NCBI GenBank assembly: GCA_030524285.1
Contig: JAUNGQ010000003.1
Coordinates: forward strand, 1 to 64,000
DNA: 64,000 nucleotides
Source of the DNA: Eubacteriales bacterium
GTDB lineage: Bacteria; Bacillota; Clostridia; Oscillospirales; Butyricicoccaceae
Direction of reading: 5' to 3'
The notes beneath the pieces were generated by a model, which was not told where the DNA came from, did not search any database, and was given only the letters and a program-made list of their open reading frames with translations. The position numbers were made by a program, and so were the translations under genes. Shown one piece after another: positions 8,350 to 16,399 of this stretch; the first letter of the stretch is position 1; each line of letters begins with the position of its first letter.

Positions 8350-9250
8350 TTTTAAGACAATTTTACAAAAGGTCAAAGCCGGACAGTCTGCCGCATGGAA
8401 GGTCTGTGTGGATGGCGTTACCTATACCCGAAATTTTCTCCCGCGGGAACGCCTGATTGTACTTGGCGGCGGACATATTGCACAGCCGTTGTGCCATTTT
8501 GCAGCAGATTTGGGCTTTGCAGTAACCGTTGTGGATGACCGCATTGCATTTGCAAATCATGCCCGTTTTCCGGAAGCGGAACAGGTGATCTGCAATGCAT
8601 TTCCGGCAGCAATCCGTTGCTTACAGGTACAGCAGGGAGATTATATTGCAATCATTACCAGAGGGCACAAGCATGATGCCATTTGCCTGCGTGAGCTTTT
8701 GCTGGGAACCATGCCGCGGTATCTTGGTATGATCGGTTCGAAACGCCGCACAACCGGGTTACTGCATCTGCTGGAGCAGGAGGGCTTTGACCGAAAGCAG
8801 CTGGATTTCATTGAAACCCCAATTGGTCTGAATATCGGGGCATTGACAAAGGAGGAAATTGCCATTGCGATTGCCGCACAGTTGGTACAGTACCGAAGGA
8901 AGGATACGGACCGTCGGGCAAAGCATTTGATCCTGCTCAATGAAGATATTGATTTTTCTGTGCTGGAATTGCTGGCAGATGACAGCGTAAAAAAGGCTGT
9001 GCTGCTGGTCTGTGAGACAGACGGCTCGACACCGGTGAAATCCGGCGCCATGATGGCGATAGATGAAAACTTCCGTCCATTTGGCAGCATTGGCGGCGGC
9101 TGCGGCGAGAGTGCAGCGATGCTGGAAGCCTTTGATCTGCTGGGAAGCGGTAAGCGCAAATACATTACTGTCGATATGAGCAATGATGTCGCAGAGGAAG
9201 AAGGCATGGTCTGCGGCGGACAAATGAAGATTTTTATTGCGGATTTGTGA
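8333..9250 (+). CDS. xdhC: XdhC-family maturation factor with swapped domain order
   Basis: XdhC proteins insert the sulfurated or selenated molybdenum cofactor into xanthine dehydrogenase-type enzymes. In this 305-residue protein the Rossmann domain comes first (ERLIVLGGGHIAQP near residue 41) and the XdhC/CoxI domain follows (LLVCETDGSTPVKSGAMM near residue 222, then GSIGGGCGE and MVCGGQM). The classical XdhC order is the reverse. ATG 8333 gives METAF and lies inside the end of the DUF3343 gene, so the two are coupled. Confidence 0.88.
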   Translation: METAFDFKTILQKVKAGQSAAWKVCVDGVTYTRNFLPRERLIVLGGGHIAQPLCHFAADLGFAVTVVDDRIAFANHARFPEAEQVICNAFPAAIRCLQVQQGDYIAIITRGHKHDAICLRELLLGTMPRYLGMIGSKRRTTGLLHLLEQEGFDRKQLDFIETPIGLNIGALTKEEIAIAIAAQLVQYRRKDTDRRAKHLILLNEDIDFSVLELLADDSVKKAVLLVCETDGSTPVKSGAMMAIDENFRPFGSIGGGCGESAAMLEAFDLLGSGKRKYITVDMSNDVAEEEGMVCGGQMKIFIADL

Positions 9251-9460
9251 TAAACATGTGATGTACACAGCGGCTTGATCGGCCGGGATTTGGAGATAAA
9301 AGTAAATGTATGGATTTTTATTATTGATACCTTTTTTCTTGATAAGATTTGGCTTGTTATCGCATATAAATGAAAAAGCCGTGCGGCGTGCAGCTTATTT
9401 TGCTCCAATGTATGGAAATGAGAATTTACTTAAATACTTAAGATTATGAGAGAAAGACGT

Positions 9461-10084
9461 ATGATACATACAGCAGCAGTGATCCTTGCGGCGGGACTGA
9501 GCCGCCGTATGGGAAATACAGACAAGTTAAAATTGTACATTGACGGTATACCGATGTACCAGCATGTGATTGCACTGGTCTGTGAGAGCAGGCTGTTTTC
9601 TGCTGTTGTTGTCGTGACCAATCAGCCGGATATTGCAGCTTTTGCGCACAGACATGGTGCACGGCCTGTGGAAAACCCGAATGCTGCACAGGGCCAGGGA
9701 AGCTCTGTGGCAGTAGGGGCATATGCCTTGCCGGAGAATACGGATTTCTGCGCTTTTCTGACGGCAGACCAGCCGTTTCTCACCAAAAAAATTTTGCAAA
9801 CACTGGTGAAAACAGCGCAGGAAACCGGAGCTATTGTTGTCCCCCGTGTACAGGGTATCCCAAAGTCACCCTGTATTTTTCCAAAACGCTTTTTCGGACA
9901 ATGCAAAGCCCTTTCCGGCGAAAAAGGCGGAAAGGGCATCTATCAGCAGCATTTGGATGAAGTGGTATGGATGGACTTTTCTGACAGCAAAGCATGGCAG
10001 GATATTGATACAGAGCGCGACTATAATGCTATGATTTCCGGCTTCTTGCCGGAAAAACACGATGCTGCACATGGAATACCGTGA
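9461..10084 (+). CDS. mocA: Molybdenum cofactor cytidylyltransferase (MocA/YgfJ)
   Basis: Transfers CMP from CTP to molybdopterin to make the MCD cofactor used by hydroxylases of the xanthine dehydrogenase family. The signature AVILAAGLSRRMG starts near residue 5 and TADQP lies in the middle. The 207-residue form from ATG 9461 fits the family; ATG 9446 adds five residues and also lacks a good ribosome site. A 210-base gap separates it from xdhC. Its last 64 bases overlap the antisense end of yqeC. Confidence 0.9.
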   Translation: MIHTAAVILAAGLSRRMGNTDKLKLYIDGIPMYQHVIALVCESRLFSAVVVVTNQPDIAAFAHRHGARPVENPNAAQGQGSSVAVGAYALPENTDFCAFLTADQPFLTKKILQTLVKTAQETGAIVVPRVQGIPKSPCIFPKRFFGQCKALSGEKGGKGIYQQHLDEVVWMDFSDSKAWQDIDTERDYNAMISGFLPEKHDAAHGIP

Positions 10085-10737
10085 ATGGACAAGCCGGAGG
10101 CAATGATCTGCGCCTGTTGACGTAAGTCTGCATTGTCACATTGGTTGAGGCATACGACAAATTTGTGCGGATAACCGGCTTTTTGACGGCATTCGAGTGC
10201 CAGACGGATGAAGTCATCCGCATCCAATAGCTTTTGTGGATGGATCGAAAACAATGGGTCCAATTCCCAGCGGTGGCAGATTTCCTGTGCAGGTTTACCC
10301 AGTGCAGATAATCCAAGTACACAGATCACGGCATCCGTTCCGAACCAGATGACCGGTTCTGTGTTGTTATGGCATTTGACTGGCAGACGCTTAGAGCCGT
10401 CTGCTTCATACAGAAAAATATCAGCAGTGTGCATTGCGGCATCTACCATCATCGAACGCGGTCCGGTGATTTTTTTGTTTCCACATGGCGTGCCGATGAC
10501 AGAAATCTGTCCGGGAATGCAGGCGGATTGAATGGAATCCAGCTGATTTTCCTCGTAGAAATGCAGGGTATCTGTATTTTCCGGCTGGAGAATATGCGTG
10601 CTAGTGGTGATAAGTACGGATTTTTTCCGCTTTCGCGCGTTCTCCGCAAGGGCATACAAAAGCGTTGTTTTGCCACCTGCACCACATAGAGCAATTGACT
10701 GTGCTCCGGTTATAGGAAGCGTGTCAAATAAGTTCAT
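10021..10737 (-). CDS. yqeC: Selenium cofactor biosynthesis protein YqeC
   Basis: A 238-residue P-loop protein of the YqeC family, another SDMH marker. GAGGKTTLL at residues 19-27 is the nucleotide-binding loop, followed by LITTSTHI and LYEADGSK. Its exact role is unknown. It is transcribed against the rest of the cassette: its start overlaps the stop of the lactonase gene by 4 bases, and its tail overlaps mocA tail-to-tail by 64 bases. Confidence 0.88.
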   Translation of the reverse strand: MNLFDTLPITGAQSIALCGAGGKTTLLYALAENARKRKKSVLITTSTHILQPENTDTLHFYEENQLDSIQSACIPGQISVIGTPCGNKKITGPRSMMVDAAMHTADIFLYEADGSKRLPVKCHNNTEPVIWFGTDAVICVLGLSALGKPAQEICHRWELDPLFSIHPQKLLDADDFIRLALECRQKAGYPHKFVVCLNQCDNADLRQQAQIIASGLSIHGIPCAASCFSGKKPEIIAL

Positions 10738-11768
10738 ATATCTATCTCAATCCACTGGGCGCAGGTTGCCTGTGGCATTTCAGTTTCACTGATTGGCTCA
10801 CAGGGAATACCCGTGTTGGGGTCTATCGGACAAATGACAATATTGTTGGAATATTGTCCGCCGATAACAGTCAATTGGCCATTGGGGGACAGGGAAAAGT
10901 TACGCGGGCCAGAGGCATAGGAAGACGTATAAACTGGCGCGCGCAATGTACCGTCTGATTGGACTGCATAAATAGCCATACAATCTGCACCGCGGCTGGA
11001 TGCATATAAACTATGTTCATCTTTTGACAAATGGATGTCCGCAGACAAGGTATCTTCCGGACGTTCCTGTGGAACACAGTCTGTGATTTGTATTTGTGTC
11101 AATATACCGGTTTGCACATTGCGCTGATAAACAAGAACCTGTGCGGAAAGCTCCGTGATGACATATACATAAATACCATCCCGGGTGTAGGTCAGATGAC
11201 GCGGGCCGGAACCGGCGGGCGTTACAATTTCCGGCTGTACAGGATTGGGAAGCAGGCTGCCATCCGGCTGAATGCAGTAATTATAAATTCGATCACTGCC
11301 GAGGTCACAAACCAGCAGGAAATGCTTGTCTGGTGAAGGAAATGCGGAGTGGATATGTGCATGATCCTGCCTCGGATGGACGCTGCCTCCTTGGTACGCA
11401 AGGATTTCACGACAGGAAGGAATACCATTTTCATCCAGTCGGAAGCGAGCGAGTTTGCCGGCGCCATATGCAGATGCGTATAACGTATTGCCGACAATGG
11501 AGAGATGGCAGAGGGTAGAATCCTCCACGGCTGGAACAGTGCTGATCGCTGTTAAATTTTTTCCATCAAAGGAAAAGGTGTGCAGCCGACTGCCTTTCCC
11601 ATTGCGTCCGACAGCATATAGCAGACCATGATGATATAGTACATAGGTTGGGCTGTAGATATCAGCTGCGCAGAGCTGCGTGAGTCTGTTATCCAGGTCG
11701 ATGGAAAAGCAGCGGACGCCGTCTGTTCCATCTGGAGATGTATAGGAACCTGTAAAGATATATTGCAT
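10734..11768 (-). CDS. Beta-propeller lactonase (6-phosphogluconolactonase family), internal start
   Basis: Read from ATG 11768, this is a complete 344-residue lactonase-family protein of the seven-bladed propeller type, starting MQYIFTGSYTSPDGTDG with repeated GPRHL and GPRNFSLSPNG blade motifs. Relatives hydrolyse 6-phosphogluconolactone in the pentose phosphate pathway. GGAGG lies 8 bases before this ATG, so separate translation is likely, although the reading frame is open upstream into a GNAT domain (see the fused ORF). Substrate is inferred from family only. yqeC follows with a 4-base overlap. Confidence 0.8.
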   Translation of the reverse strand: MQYIFTGSYTSPDGTDGVRCFSIDLDNRLTQLCAADIYSPTYVLYHHGLLYAVGRNGKGSRLHTFSFDGKNLTAISTVPAVEDSTLCHLSIVGNTLYASAYGAGKLARFRLDENGIPSCREILAYQGGSVHPRQDHAHIHSAFPSPDKHFLLVCDLGSDRIYNYCIQPDGSLLPNPVQPEIVTPAGSGPRHLTYTRDGIYVYVITELSAQVLVYQRNVQTGILTQIQITDCVPQERPEDTLSADIHLSKDEHSLYASSRGADCMAIYAVQSDGTLRAPVYTSSYASGPRNFSLSPNGQLTVIGGQYSNNIVICPIDPNTGIPCEPISETEMPQATCAQWIEIDI

Positions 11769-12281
11769 AGAAAAAGCCTCCTTTGTAGGTGTAACGTTTT
11801 TGGATGTATCCAGTACATAATGCCGGACAATGGTTTTCTGACCGCAGCTATGTATAGGTTTGGATTCGGACTGGCAGATAAAATGAAAACGCTTTAAGAT
11901 TTTTTCACTGGCAGTATTTTGGGTTATCACATCGGCGTAGATAACAGGCTGGATGTATTTCTTTTTCATAAACGCCAGCATCCATTTCACAGCAGCAGTG
12001 GCATAGCCCCGTCCCCAGACGGATTGCCTGAATTGATAGAATAACCCAAATTCTAAGGTTTTTGTATCGATACAGGGACAGCCAACAATACCAATGAAGC
12101 GATGCTGTTGAAAAACAACAAATACATCCGACTGCTGCAACCGTTCGAGTTTTTGTCTGGTCTGTTCCAGCGTATAGGGTTCCGGCGTACCGGTATACCG
12201 TATGACGGCAGGGTCAGACCACAGCTGTTGCAGATTATGCAAATACCGTATATCCAAGGCTTGATATTGTAATGCAGCCAA
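10734..12281 (-). CDS. Fused ORF: GNAT acetyltransferase followed in frame by the lactonase
   Basis: A single frame of 515 codons has no stop between an N-terminal GNAT domain (about residues 1-165, with FWGRGYATAA-like VWGRGYATAAVK and a C-terminal NTASEKILKRFHF motif) and the lactonase. TTG 12281 is placed exactly 8 bases after a perfect AGGAGG (12290-12295) and gives a typical RimJ/RimL-like N terminus; the first ATG further upstream has no such site. Two outcomes are possible: a real bifunctional protein, or a GNAT gene that has lost its stop codon while the lactonase keeps its own ribosome site. The GNAT substrate is unknown. Confidence 0.65.
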   Translation of the reverse strand: MAALQYQALDIRYLHNLQQLWSDPAVIRYTGTPEPYTLEQTRQKLERLQQSDVFVVFQQHRFIGIVGCPCIDTKTLEFGLFYQFRQSVWGRGYATAAVKWMLAFMKKKYIQPVIYADVITQNTASEKILKRFHFICQSESKPIHSCGQKTIVRHYVLDTSKNVTPTKEAFSMQYIFTGSYTSPDGTDGVRCFSIDLDNRLTQLCAADIYSPTYVLYHHGLLYAVGRNGKGSRLHTFSFDGKNLTAISTVPAVEDSTLCHLSIVGNTLYASAYGAGKLARFRLDENGIPSCREILAYQGGSVHPRQDHAHIHSAFPSPDKHFLLVCDLGSDRIYNYCIQPDGSLLPNPVQPEIVTPAGSGPRHLTYTRDGIYVYVITELSAQVLVYQRNVQTGILTQIQITDCVPQERPEDTLSADIHLSKDEHSLYASSRGADCMAIYAVQSDGTLRAPVYTSSYASGPRNFSLSPNGQLTVIGGQYSNNIVICPIDPNTGIPCEPISETEMPQATCAQWIEIDI

Positions 12282-12444
12282 ATGATCCACCTCCTGTGAA
12301 AGTATCATTTGAAACGGTGTATGATGAGGGAATATACTTTTATAGTATACCATTTCTATATTTCTATGAAAAGAAAAAGTAATCTGATTGTCAAAATTGC
12401 CGATTCTTTCCCCGTTTTTAGTGGATTTTGGGACGTTTTTCATA

Positions 12445-12473
12445 TTGACTTTCCAACGTCTGTTAGATAACAT
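12445..12473 (+). promoter_or_regulatory. Probable pckA promoter
   Basis: TTGACT (12445-12450), a 17-base spacer and TAACAT (12468-12473) lie 52 bases before the pckA start. It overlaps the upstream region of the divergent GNAT-lactonase gene. Confidence 0.5.
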
Positions 12474-12524
12474 TATATACGGACATTTAATACACTCGAT
12501 TATAGGAAAGAGGTTAAACGTAAG

Positions 12525-14129
12525 ATGACAGCAATTGATTTAAGCAAATATGGCATCACCGGAACTACCGAGATCGTTTACAATCCTTCTTACGAAATGT
12601 TATTCGAAGAGGAAACCAAGGAAGGTCTGGAAGGCTACGAAGTAGGCCAGGTTACTGAACTGGATACCGTGAACGTTATGACTGGTATTTACACCGGACG
12701 TTCCCCGAAGGACAAGTTCATCGTAATGGATGAGAATTCCAAGGATACTGTATGGTGGACTTCTGATGAGTACAAGAATGACAACCATCCGATGAGCGAG
12801 GATACTTGGCACACTGTCAAGGATATCGCTGTCAAGGAACTGTGTAACAAGAGACTTTTTGTTGTAGATGCATTCTGCGGCGCAAACAAGGATACCCGCA
12901 TGGCAATCCGTTTCATCGTTGAGGTTGCTTGGCAGGCACACTTTGTTAAGAACATGTTTATCCAGCCGACTGCAGAGGAGCTTGAAAACTTCGAGCCGGA
13001 CTTCGTTGTTTACAATGCATCCAAGGCAAAGGTTGAGAACTACAAGGAACTGGGCTTGAACTCCGAAACCTGTGTTGCATTTAACATTACCAGCCGTGAG
13101 CAGGTTATCATCAACACATGGTACGGCGGCGAGATGAAGAAGGGTATGTTCTCCATGATGAACTACTATCTGCCTTTAAAGGGCATCGCTTCCATGCACT
13201 GCTCCGCAAACACAGATATGAACGGCGAGAACACCGCTATCTTCTTTGGTCTTTCCGGCACAGGTAAGACAACACTGTCCACAGATCCCAAGCGTCTGCT
13301 GATCGGCGATGACGAGCACGGCTGGGATGACAACGGCGTGTTCAACTTTGAGGGCGGCTGCTATGCAAAGGTTATCAATCTGGACAAGGAATCTGAGCCG
13401 GATATCTACAATGCAATTAAGCGCAACGCTCTGCTGGAGAACGTTACTGTTGATGAAAACGGCAAGATCGACTTCGCTGACAAGAGCGTAACTGAGAATA
13501 CTCGTGTATCTTACCCGATCGATCACATCGAGAATATCGTACGTCCGGTTTCTTCTGCACCGGCAGCAAAGAACGTTATCTTCCTGTCTGCTGACGCATT
13601 CGGCGTACTGCCGCCGGTTTCCGTGCTGACTCCGGAGCAGACCCAGTACTACTTCCTGTCTGGCTTTACTGCTAAGCTGGCAGGCACCGAGCGCGGCATC
13701 ACTGAGCCTACTCCGACCTTCTCCGCTTGCTTTGGTCAGGCGTTCCTGGAACTGCATCCGACCAAGTATGCAGAAGAGCTGGTTAAGAAGATGGAACAGA
13801 GCGGTGCAAAGGCTTATCTGGTTAACACTGGCTGGAACGGCAGCGGCAAGCGCATCTCCATCAAGGATACCCGTGGCATCATCGATGCAATCCTGAACGG
13901 CGATATCAAGAATGCTCCGACCAAGACCATTCCGTATTTCAACTTTGAAGTTCCGACTGAGCTTCCGGGTGTTGATCCGGCAATTCTGGATCCGCGCGAT
14001 ACCTATGCTGATGCTTCCGAGTGGGAGACCAAGGCACAGGATCTGGCTCAGAGATTCGTTAAGAACTTCGCTAAGTACGAGGGCAATGAAGCTGGCAAGG
14101 CGCTGGTTGTTGCTGGCCCGCAGCTCTAA
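12525..14129 (+). CDS. pckA: Phosphoenolpyruvate carboxykinase (ATP)
   Basis: Interconverts oxaloacetate plus ATP with PEP, CO2 and ADP; in anaerobes it may run in the carboxylating direction. The 534-residue length is normal. The kinase motif [11 protein letters not shown] lies near residues 242-252, followed by [11 protein letters not shown] (metal and nucleotide site), and GRSPKDKF near residue 59 is the substrate-binding segment. ATG 12525 follows AGGAAAGAGG. It is a single-gene unit with its own promoter and terminator and codon usage typical of a highly expressed gene. Confidence 0.97.
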   Translation: MTAIDLSKYGITGTTEIVYNPSYEMLFEEETKEGLEGYEVGQVTELDTVNVMTGIYTGRSPKDKFIVMDENSKDTVWWTSDEYKNDNHPMSEDTWHTVKDIAVKELCNKRLFVVDAFCGANKDTRMAIRFIVEVAWQAHFVKNMFIQPTAEELENFEPDFVVYNASKAKVENYKELGLNSETCVAFNITSREQVIINTWYGGEMKKGMFSMMNYYLPLKGIASMHCSANTDMNGENTAIFFGLSGTGKTTLSTDPKRLLIGDDEHGWDDNGVFNFEGGCYAKVINLDKESEPDIYNAIKRNALLENVTVDENGKIDFADKSVTENTRVSYPIDHIENIVRPVSSAPAAKNVIFLSADAFGVLPPVSVLTPEQTQYYFLSGFTAKLAGTERGITEPTPTFSACFGQAFLELHPTKYAEELVKKMEQSGAKAYLVNTGWNGSGKRISIKDTRGIIDAILNGDIKNAPTKTIPYFNFEVPTELPGVDPAILDPRDTYADASEWETKAQDLAQRFVKNFAKYEGNEAGKALVVAGPQL

Positions 14130-14185
14130 GCTGTACACGTCATCTCATCACGAGAGTTTAAGCGCATAAAATAATACGAAAAAAT

Positions 14186-14232
14186 AACAGCGAGATTGTA
14201 AACCGAAAGGTTTATCAGTCTCGCTGTTTTTT
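14186..14232 (+). terminator. Terminator shared by pckA and the convergent radical SAM gene
   Basis: AACAGCGAGA and TCTCGCTGTT pair around a 23-base loop that contains its own AAACC/GGTTT stem, followed by six T residues. On the other strand A-rich sequence also yields a T run, so it could serve both genes. Confidence 0.8.
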
Positions 14233-14236
14233 ATGT

Positions 14237-15151
14237 TTAAAGCTGTAAATCGGAAACGACACCACTTCCATCAAAATGCGGGATAAAGCTTTCACTGATG
14301 GATTCCGCATCCTGTGTCCATCCCTCCAGACCGAGCATTTCCATCAGCAAACAGGCGTCTTCATATTCGGTGTCGGTCAGACGGCGTGTCAGTTCAGGAT
14401 AACCGATCAAATTCGTACAGGGAGTAAACTGCCGCATTAAACTGACGAGTACCATATTACCCCAGCGAGATGCAATGGCACGCAGGATTTGTGCTGTATC
14501 ACCGGCAAGACCCGGCAGCATCAGATGACGGATGATCGTACCGCTTTGTAAAACACCATCCGTATCTATGACCGGGATATCCGTCTGCCGTACCATTTCC
14601 GAGATGGCCTCCACAGCGACATCAAAATAATCCGGCGCAGAAGAATAGCGCTCCGCATAATACGGGCTGAAATATTTGAAATCCGGCAGGTAAATATCAA
14701 TCATACCGTCCAGCATGTTTAATGTTTTCACAGCTTCATAGCCGCCGCAATTGTAGACAATCGGAACCGTCAGACCGCGAGAGCGTGCAAGCGGAATGGC
14801 TTTGGCAATCTGCGCAGCGTAATGTGTAGGAGTGACCAAGTCAATGTTATGCGCACCCTGTTCCTGTAAGGATAAAAATGTATCAGCCAGCCCGGAAACA
14901 TCGGTAATCTTACCTGCTCCGGCGACATCATGACCGGAGATGTCATGATTCTGACAGAACACACACCGCAGTGGACAATGGCAGAAAAAGATTGTACCTG
15001 CGCCGTTGGTGCCGGAAAGACATGGCTCTTCCCAACGATGGAGAGAAGCCAGTCCAATACGGATTTTGTCATCTGCTCCGCAATAACCGCGTTCTCCTTT
15101 GATTCGATTGACACCGCAACTGCGCGGACATAGTGTGCAGTGCTCCAGCAT
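14237..15151 (-). CDS. Radical SAM protein, PflA/PflX-like
   Basis: A 304-residue protein with an N-terminal cysteine cluster (CTLCPRSCGVNR) and the radical SAM motif CPLRCVFC (CX3CX2C) near residue 55. It resembles uncharacterised pyruvate formate-lyase activating enzyme homologues (PflX). No partner glycyl radical enzyme is nearby, so the substrate is unknown. ATG 15151 follows GGAGGAG; the 433-residue open frame upstream has no ribosome site and runs over the promoter of the next locus. Confidence 0.82.
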   Translation of the reverse strand: MLEHCTLCPRSCGVNRIKGERGYCGADDKIRIGLASLHRWEEPCLSGTNGAGTIFFCHCPLRCVFCQNHDISGHDVAGAGKITDVSGLADTFLSLQEQGAHNIDLVTPTHYAAQIAKAIPLARSRGLTVPIVYNCGGYEAVKTLNMLDGMIDIYLPDFKYFSPYYAERYSSAPDYFDVAVEAISEMVRQTDIPVIDTDGVLQSGTIIRHLMLPGLAGDTAQILRAIASRWGNMVLVSLMRQFTPCTNLIGYPELTRRLTDTEYEDACLLMEMLGLEGWTQDAESISESFIPHFDGSGVVSDLQL

Positions 15152-15226
15152 GAAAACTCCTCCTTTGTGTGGAATAGTATACCATACATTGCGCGCAAAA
15201 AACAGTAGTGCAGATTTGCAAAGAAA

Positions 15227-15293
15227 ACTTGGCAAAATATATTGACAAGAATACTTGGCATTGCTATACTGGTGATGTAAAGAAAACTTGGCA
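15227..15293 (+). promoter_or_regulatory. Promoter with three ACTTGGCA operator-like repeats
   Basis: TTGACA (15242-15247), a 17-base spacer and TATACT (15265-15270) form a near-perfect promoter. The octamer ACTTGGCA occurs three times in the same orientation: 15227-15234 before the -35, 15253-15260 inside the spacer and 15286-15293 after the -10. This is a natural arrangement for repression, presumably by the XRE protein encoded downstream (inference). Confidence 0.65.
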
Positions 15294-15313
15294 GTGAAAA
15301 GGAGGGTGCTGAT

Positions 15314-15625
15314 ATGAAAAAGGAAGATATTCTGGCAAAGAGCCGTGCAGAAAAACAGGATGAGGGCGTGGAATATGTTGCAGGGAAAGGGCGGTATTAT
15401 GGCGTTAAAGCGATGTCTGTCATGTTTCTTGCACTGATGTTGTTTAACTGGATACAGGGGCAGAAAAATGAAATCATCTTTGCCTTGTGGTGGACCTATG
15501 TAGGCTTTGAGGCTTTGGGGAAATATCAGGTAGGTCATGAAAAGGCATATCTTATCACGGCTGTATGTGGGATTACGGCAGGTATTTTGAATGCGATCAT
15601 TTACATACTTTACGTATTGGGATAA
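15314..15625 (+). CDS. Small membrane protein (DUF6442-like)
   Basis: A 103-residue protein with a charged N-terminal segment (MKKEDILAKSRAEKQDEG) followed by three hydrophobic segments at about 33-47, 53-65 and 79-101. I think it belongs to the DUF6442 group of small inner-membrane proteins found next to XRE regulators; the function is unknown. The start follows AAGGAGGG. It is first in a small operon behind the operator-rich promoter. Confidence 0.7.
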   Translation: MKKEDILAKSRAEKQDEGVEYVAGKGRYYGVKAMSVMFLALMLFNWIQGQKNEIIFALWWTYVGFEALGKYQVGHEKAYLITAVCGITAGILNAIIYILYVLG

Positions 15626-15635
15626 TAAGAAACGT

Positions 15636-15779
15636 ATGGAAATGAAAGCAGTAATAAAATATGGTTGGTTGCCGGTATTTTGGGCATTATCTGCGCTATT
15701 TTATTTTGCATTACACATATTGTTGAGGTATTATAAGAGTAGTACATGGGAAAGGGTCATACTGTGGAGCAATGGATGA
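15636..15779 (+). CDS. Very small single-span membrane protein
   Basis: A 47-residue ORF with one hydrophobic segment (about residues 9-30) and a short charged tail. It lies 10 bases after the membrane protein gene and its end overlaps the XRE gene start by 8 bases, which suggests coupling. The ribosome site is weak and I do not recognise the family. Confidence 0.45.
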   Translation: MEMKAVIKYGWLPVFWALSALFYFALHILLRYYKSSTWERVILWSNG

Positions 15780-15978
15780 CAAACTGATATTAAAAAATAA
15801 TCTCAAACAAGCGCGGGCAGAGAAAAAACTGTCGCAGAGCCAGCTTGCGGAAATGGTTGGCGTATCTCGTAATACCATCAGCTCGATTGAAACAGGACAG
15901 TTCAATCCAACGGCAAAGCTGGCGTTGATTTTATGCATTGCATTGGATAAAAAATTTGAGGAATTGTTTTATTTTTAA
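15772..15978 (+). CDS. Small XRE-family transcriptional regulator
   Basis: A 68-residue Cro/C1-type DNA-binding protein made of little more than the helix-turn-helix (SQSQLAEMVGVSRNTISSIETG, residues ~21-42). Such proteins often sit with small membrane proteins in autoregulated operons. The three ACTTGGCA boxes at the operon promoter are the obvious candidate targets, by inference. Confidence 0.85.
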   Translation: MDDKLILKNNLKQARAEKKLSQSQLAEMVGVSRNTISSIETGQFNPTAKLALILCIALDKKFEELFYF

Positions 15979-16086
15979 TGGGTTTTGAGATATATCGGTA
16001 TCATACAAAGAGCTGGGAAAAGACAGAAAAATGCGGTATACTATAAAAGGATAAAATTATACATTTGCAGAGAGGAGATTGTTGTG

Positions 16087-16398
16087 ATGGAAAAATTTAA
16101 AAACTGGTTGTTGCCGGAGGATGACGGCAGAGAAGCAGAACTGACAGCGGGACTCTTTGGTGAACTGGGTATGCTGTTGTCCTTTGTTGGTGTGGGAATT
16201 TATAATATTGTGAAAGGGAAGGACAATCAACCGCTGCTGATTGTGATACTCGGTTTTCTGGCAGGAAAGGGAATCGGAAGATTTTTGGATACGCATGATA
16301 AAAAGTATTTGCTGTCTGGCATACTGAATCTGATTTCAGGCGCATTGTATACAGCAAGCTATGTACTGGAAAACAGAGAGAATAAAGGAGAAGGATAA
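16087..16398 (+). CDS. Small hydrophobic protein of unknown function
   Basis: A 103-residue protein with hydrophobic segments at about 22-40, 47-58 and 75-92, resembling in length and layout the first membrane protein of the preceding locus but with no clear sequence match. ATG 16087 follows GAGAGGAG; the longer frame from 15985 is unsupported. Its stop is two bases before the adenine deaminase start, so the two are probably cotranscribed. Confidence 0.65.
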   Translation: MEKFKNWLLPEDDGREAELTAGLFGELGMLLSFVGVGIYNIVKGKDNQPLLIVILGFLAGKGIGRFLDTHDKKYLLSGILNLISGALYTASYVLENRENKGEG

Positions 16399-16399
16399 A

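Noticed and set aside
15227..15293. CRISPR-like array from the ACTTGGCA repeats
   Set aside because: The repeats are only eight bases, unequally spaced and tied to promoter hexamers.
15152..15538. N-terminal extension of the radical SAM protein
   Set aside because: It has no ribosome site and would run through the promoter and operator repeats of the divergent locus.
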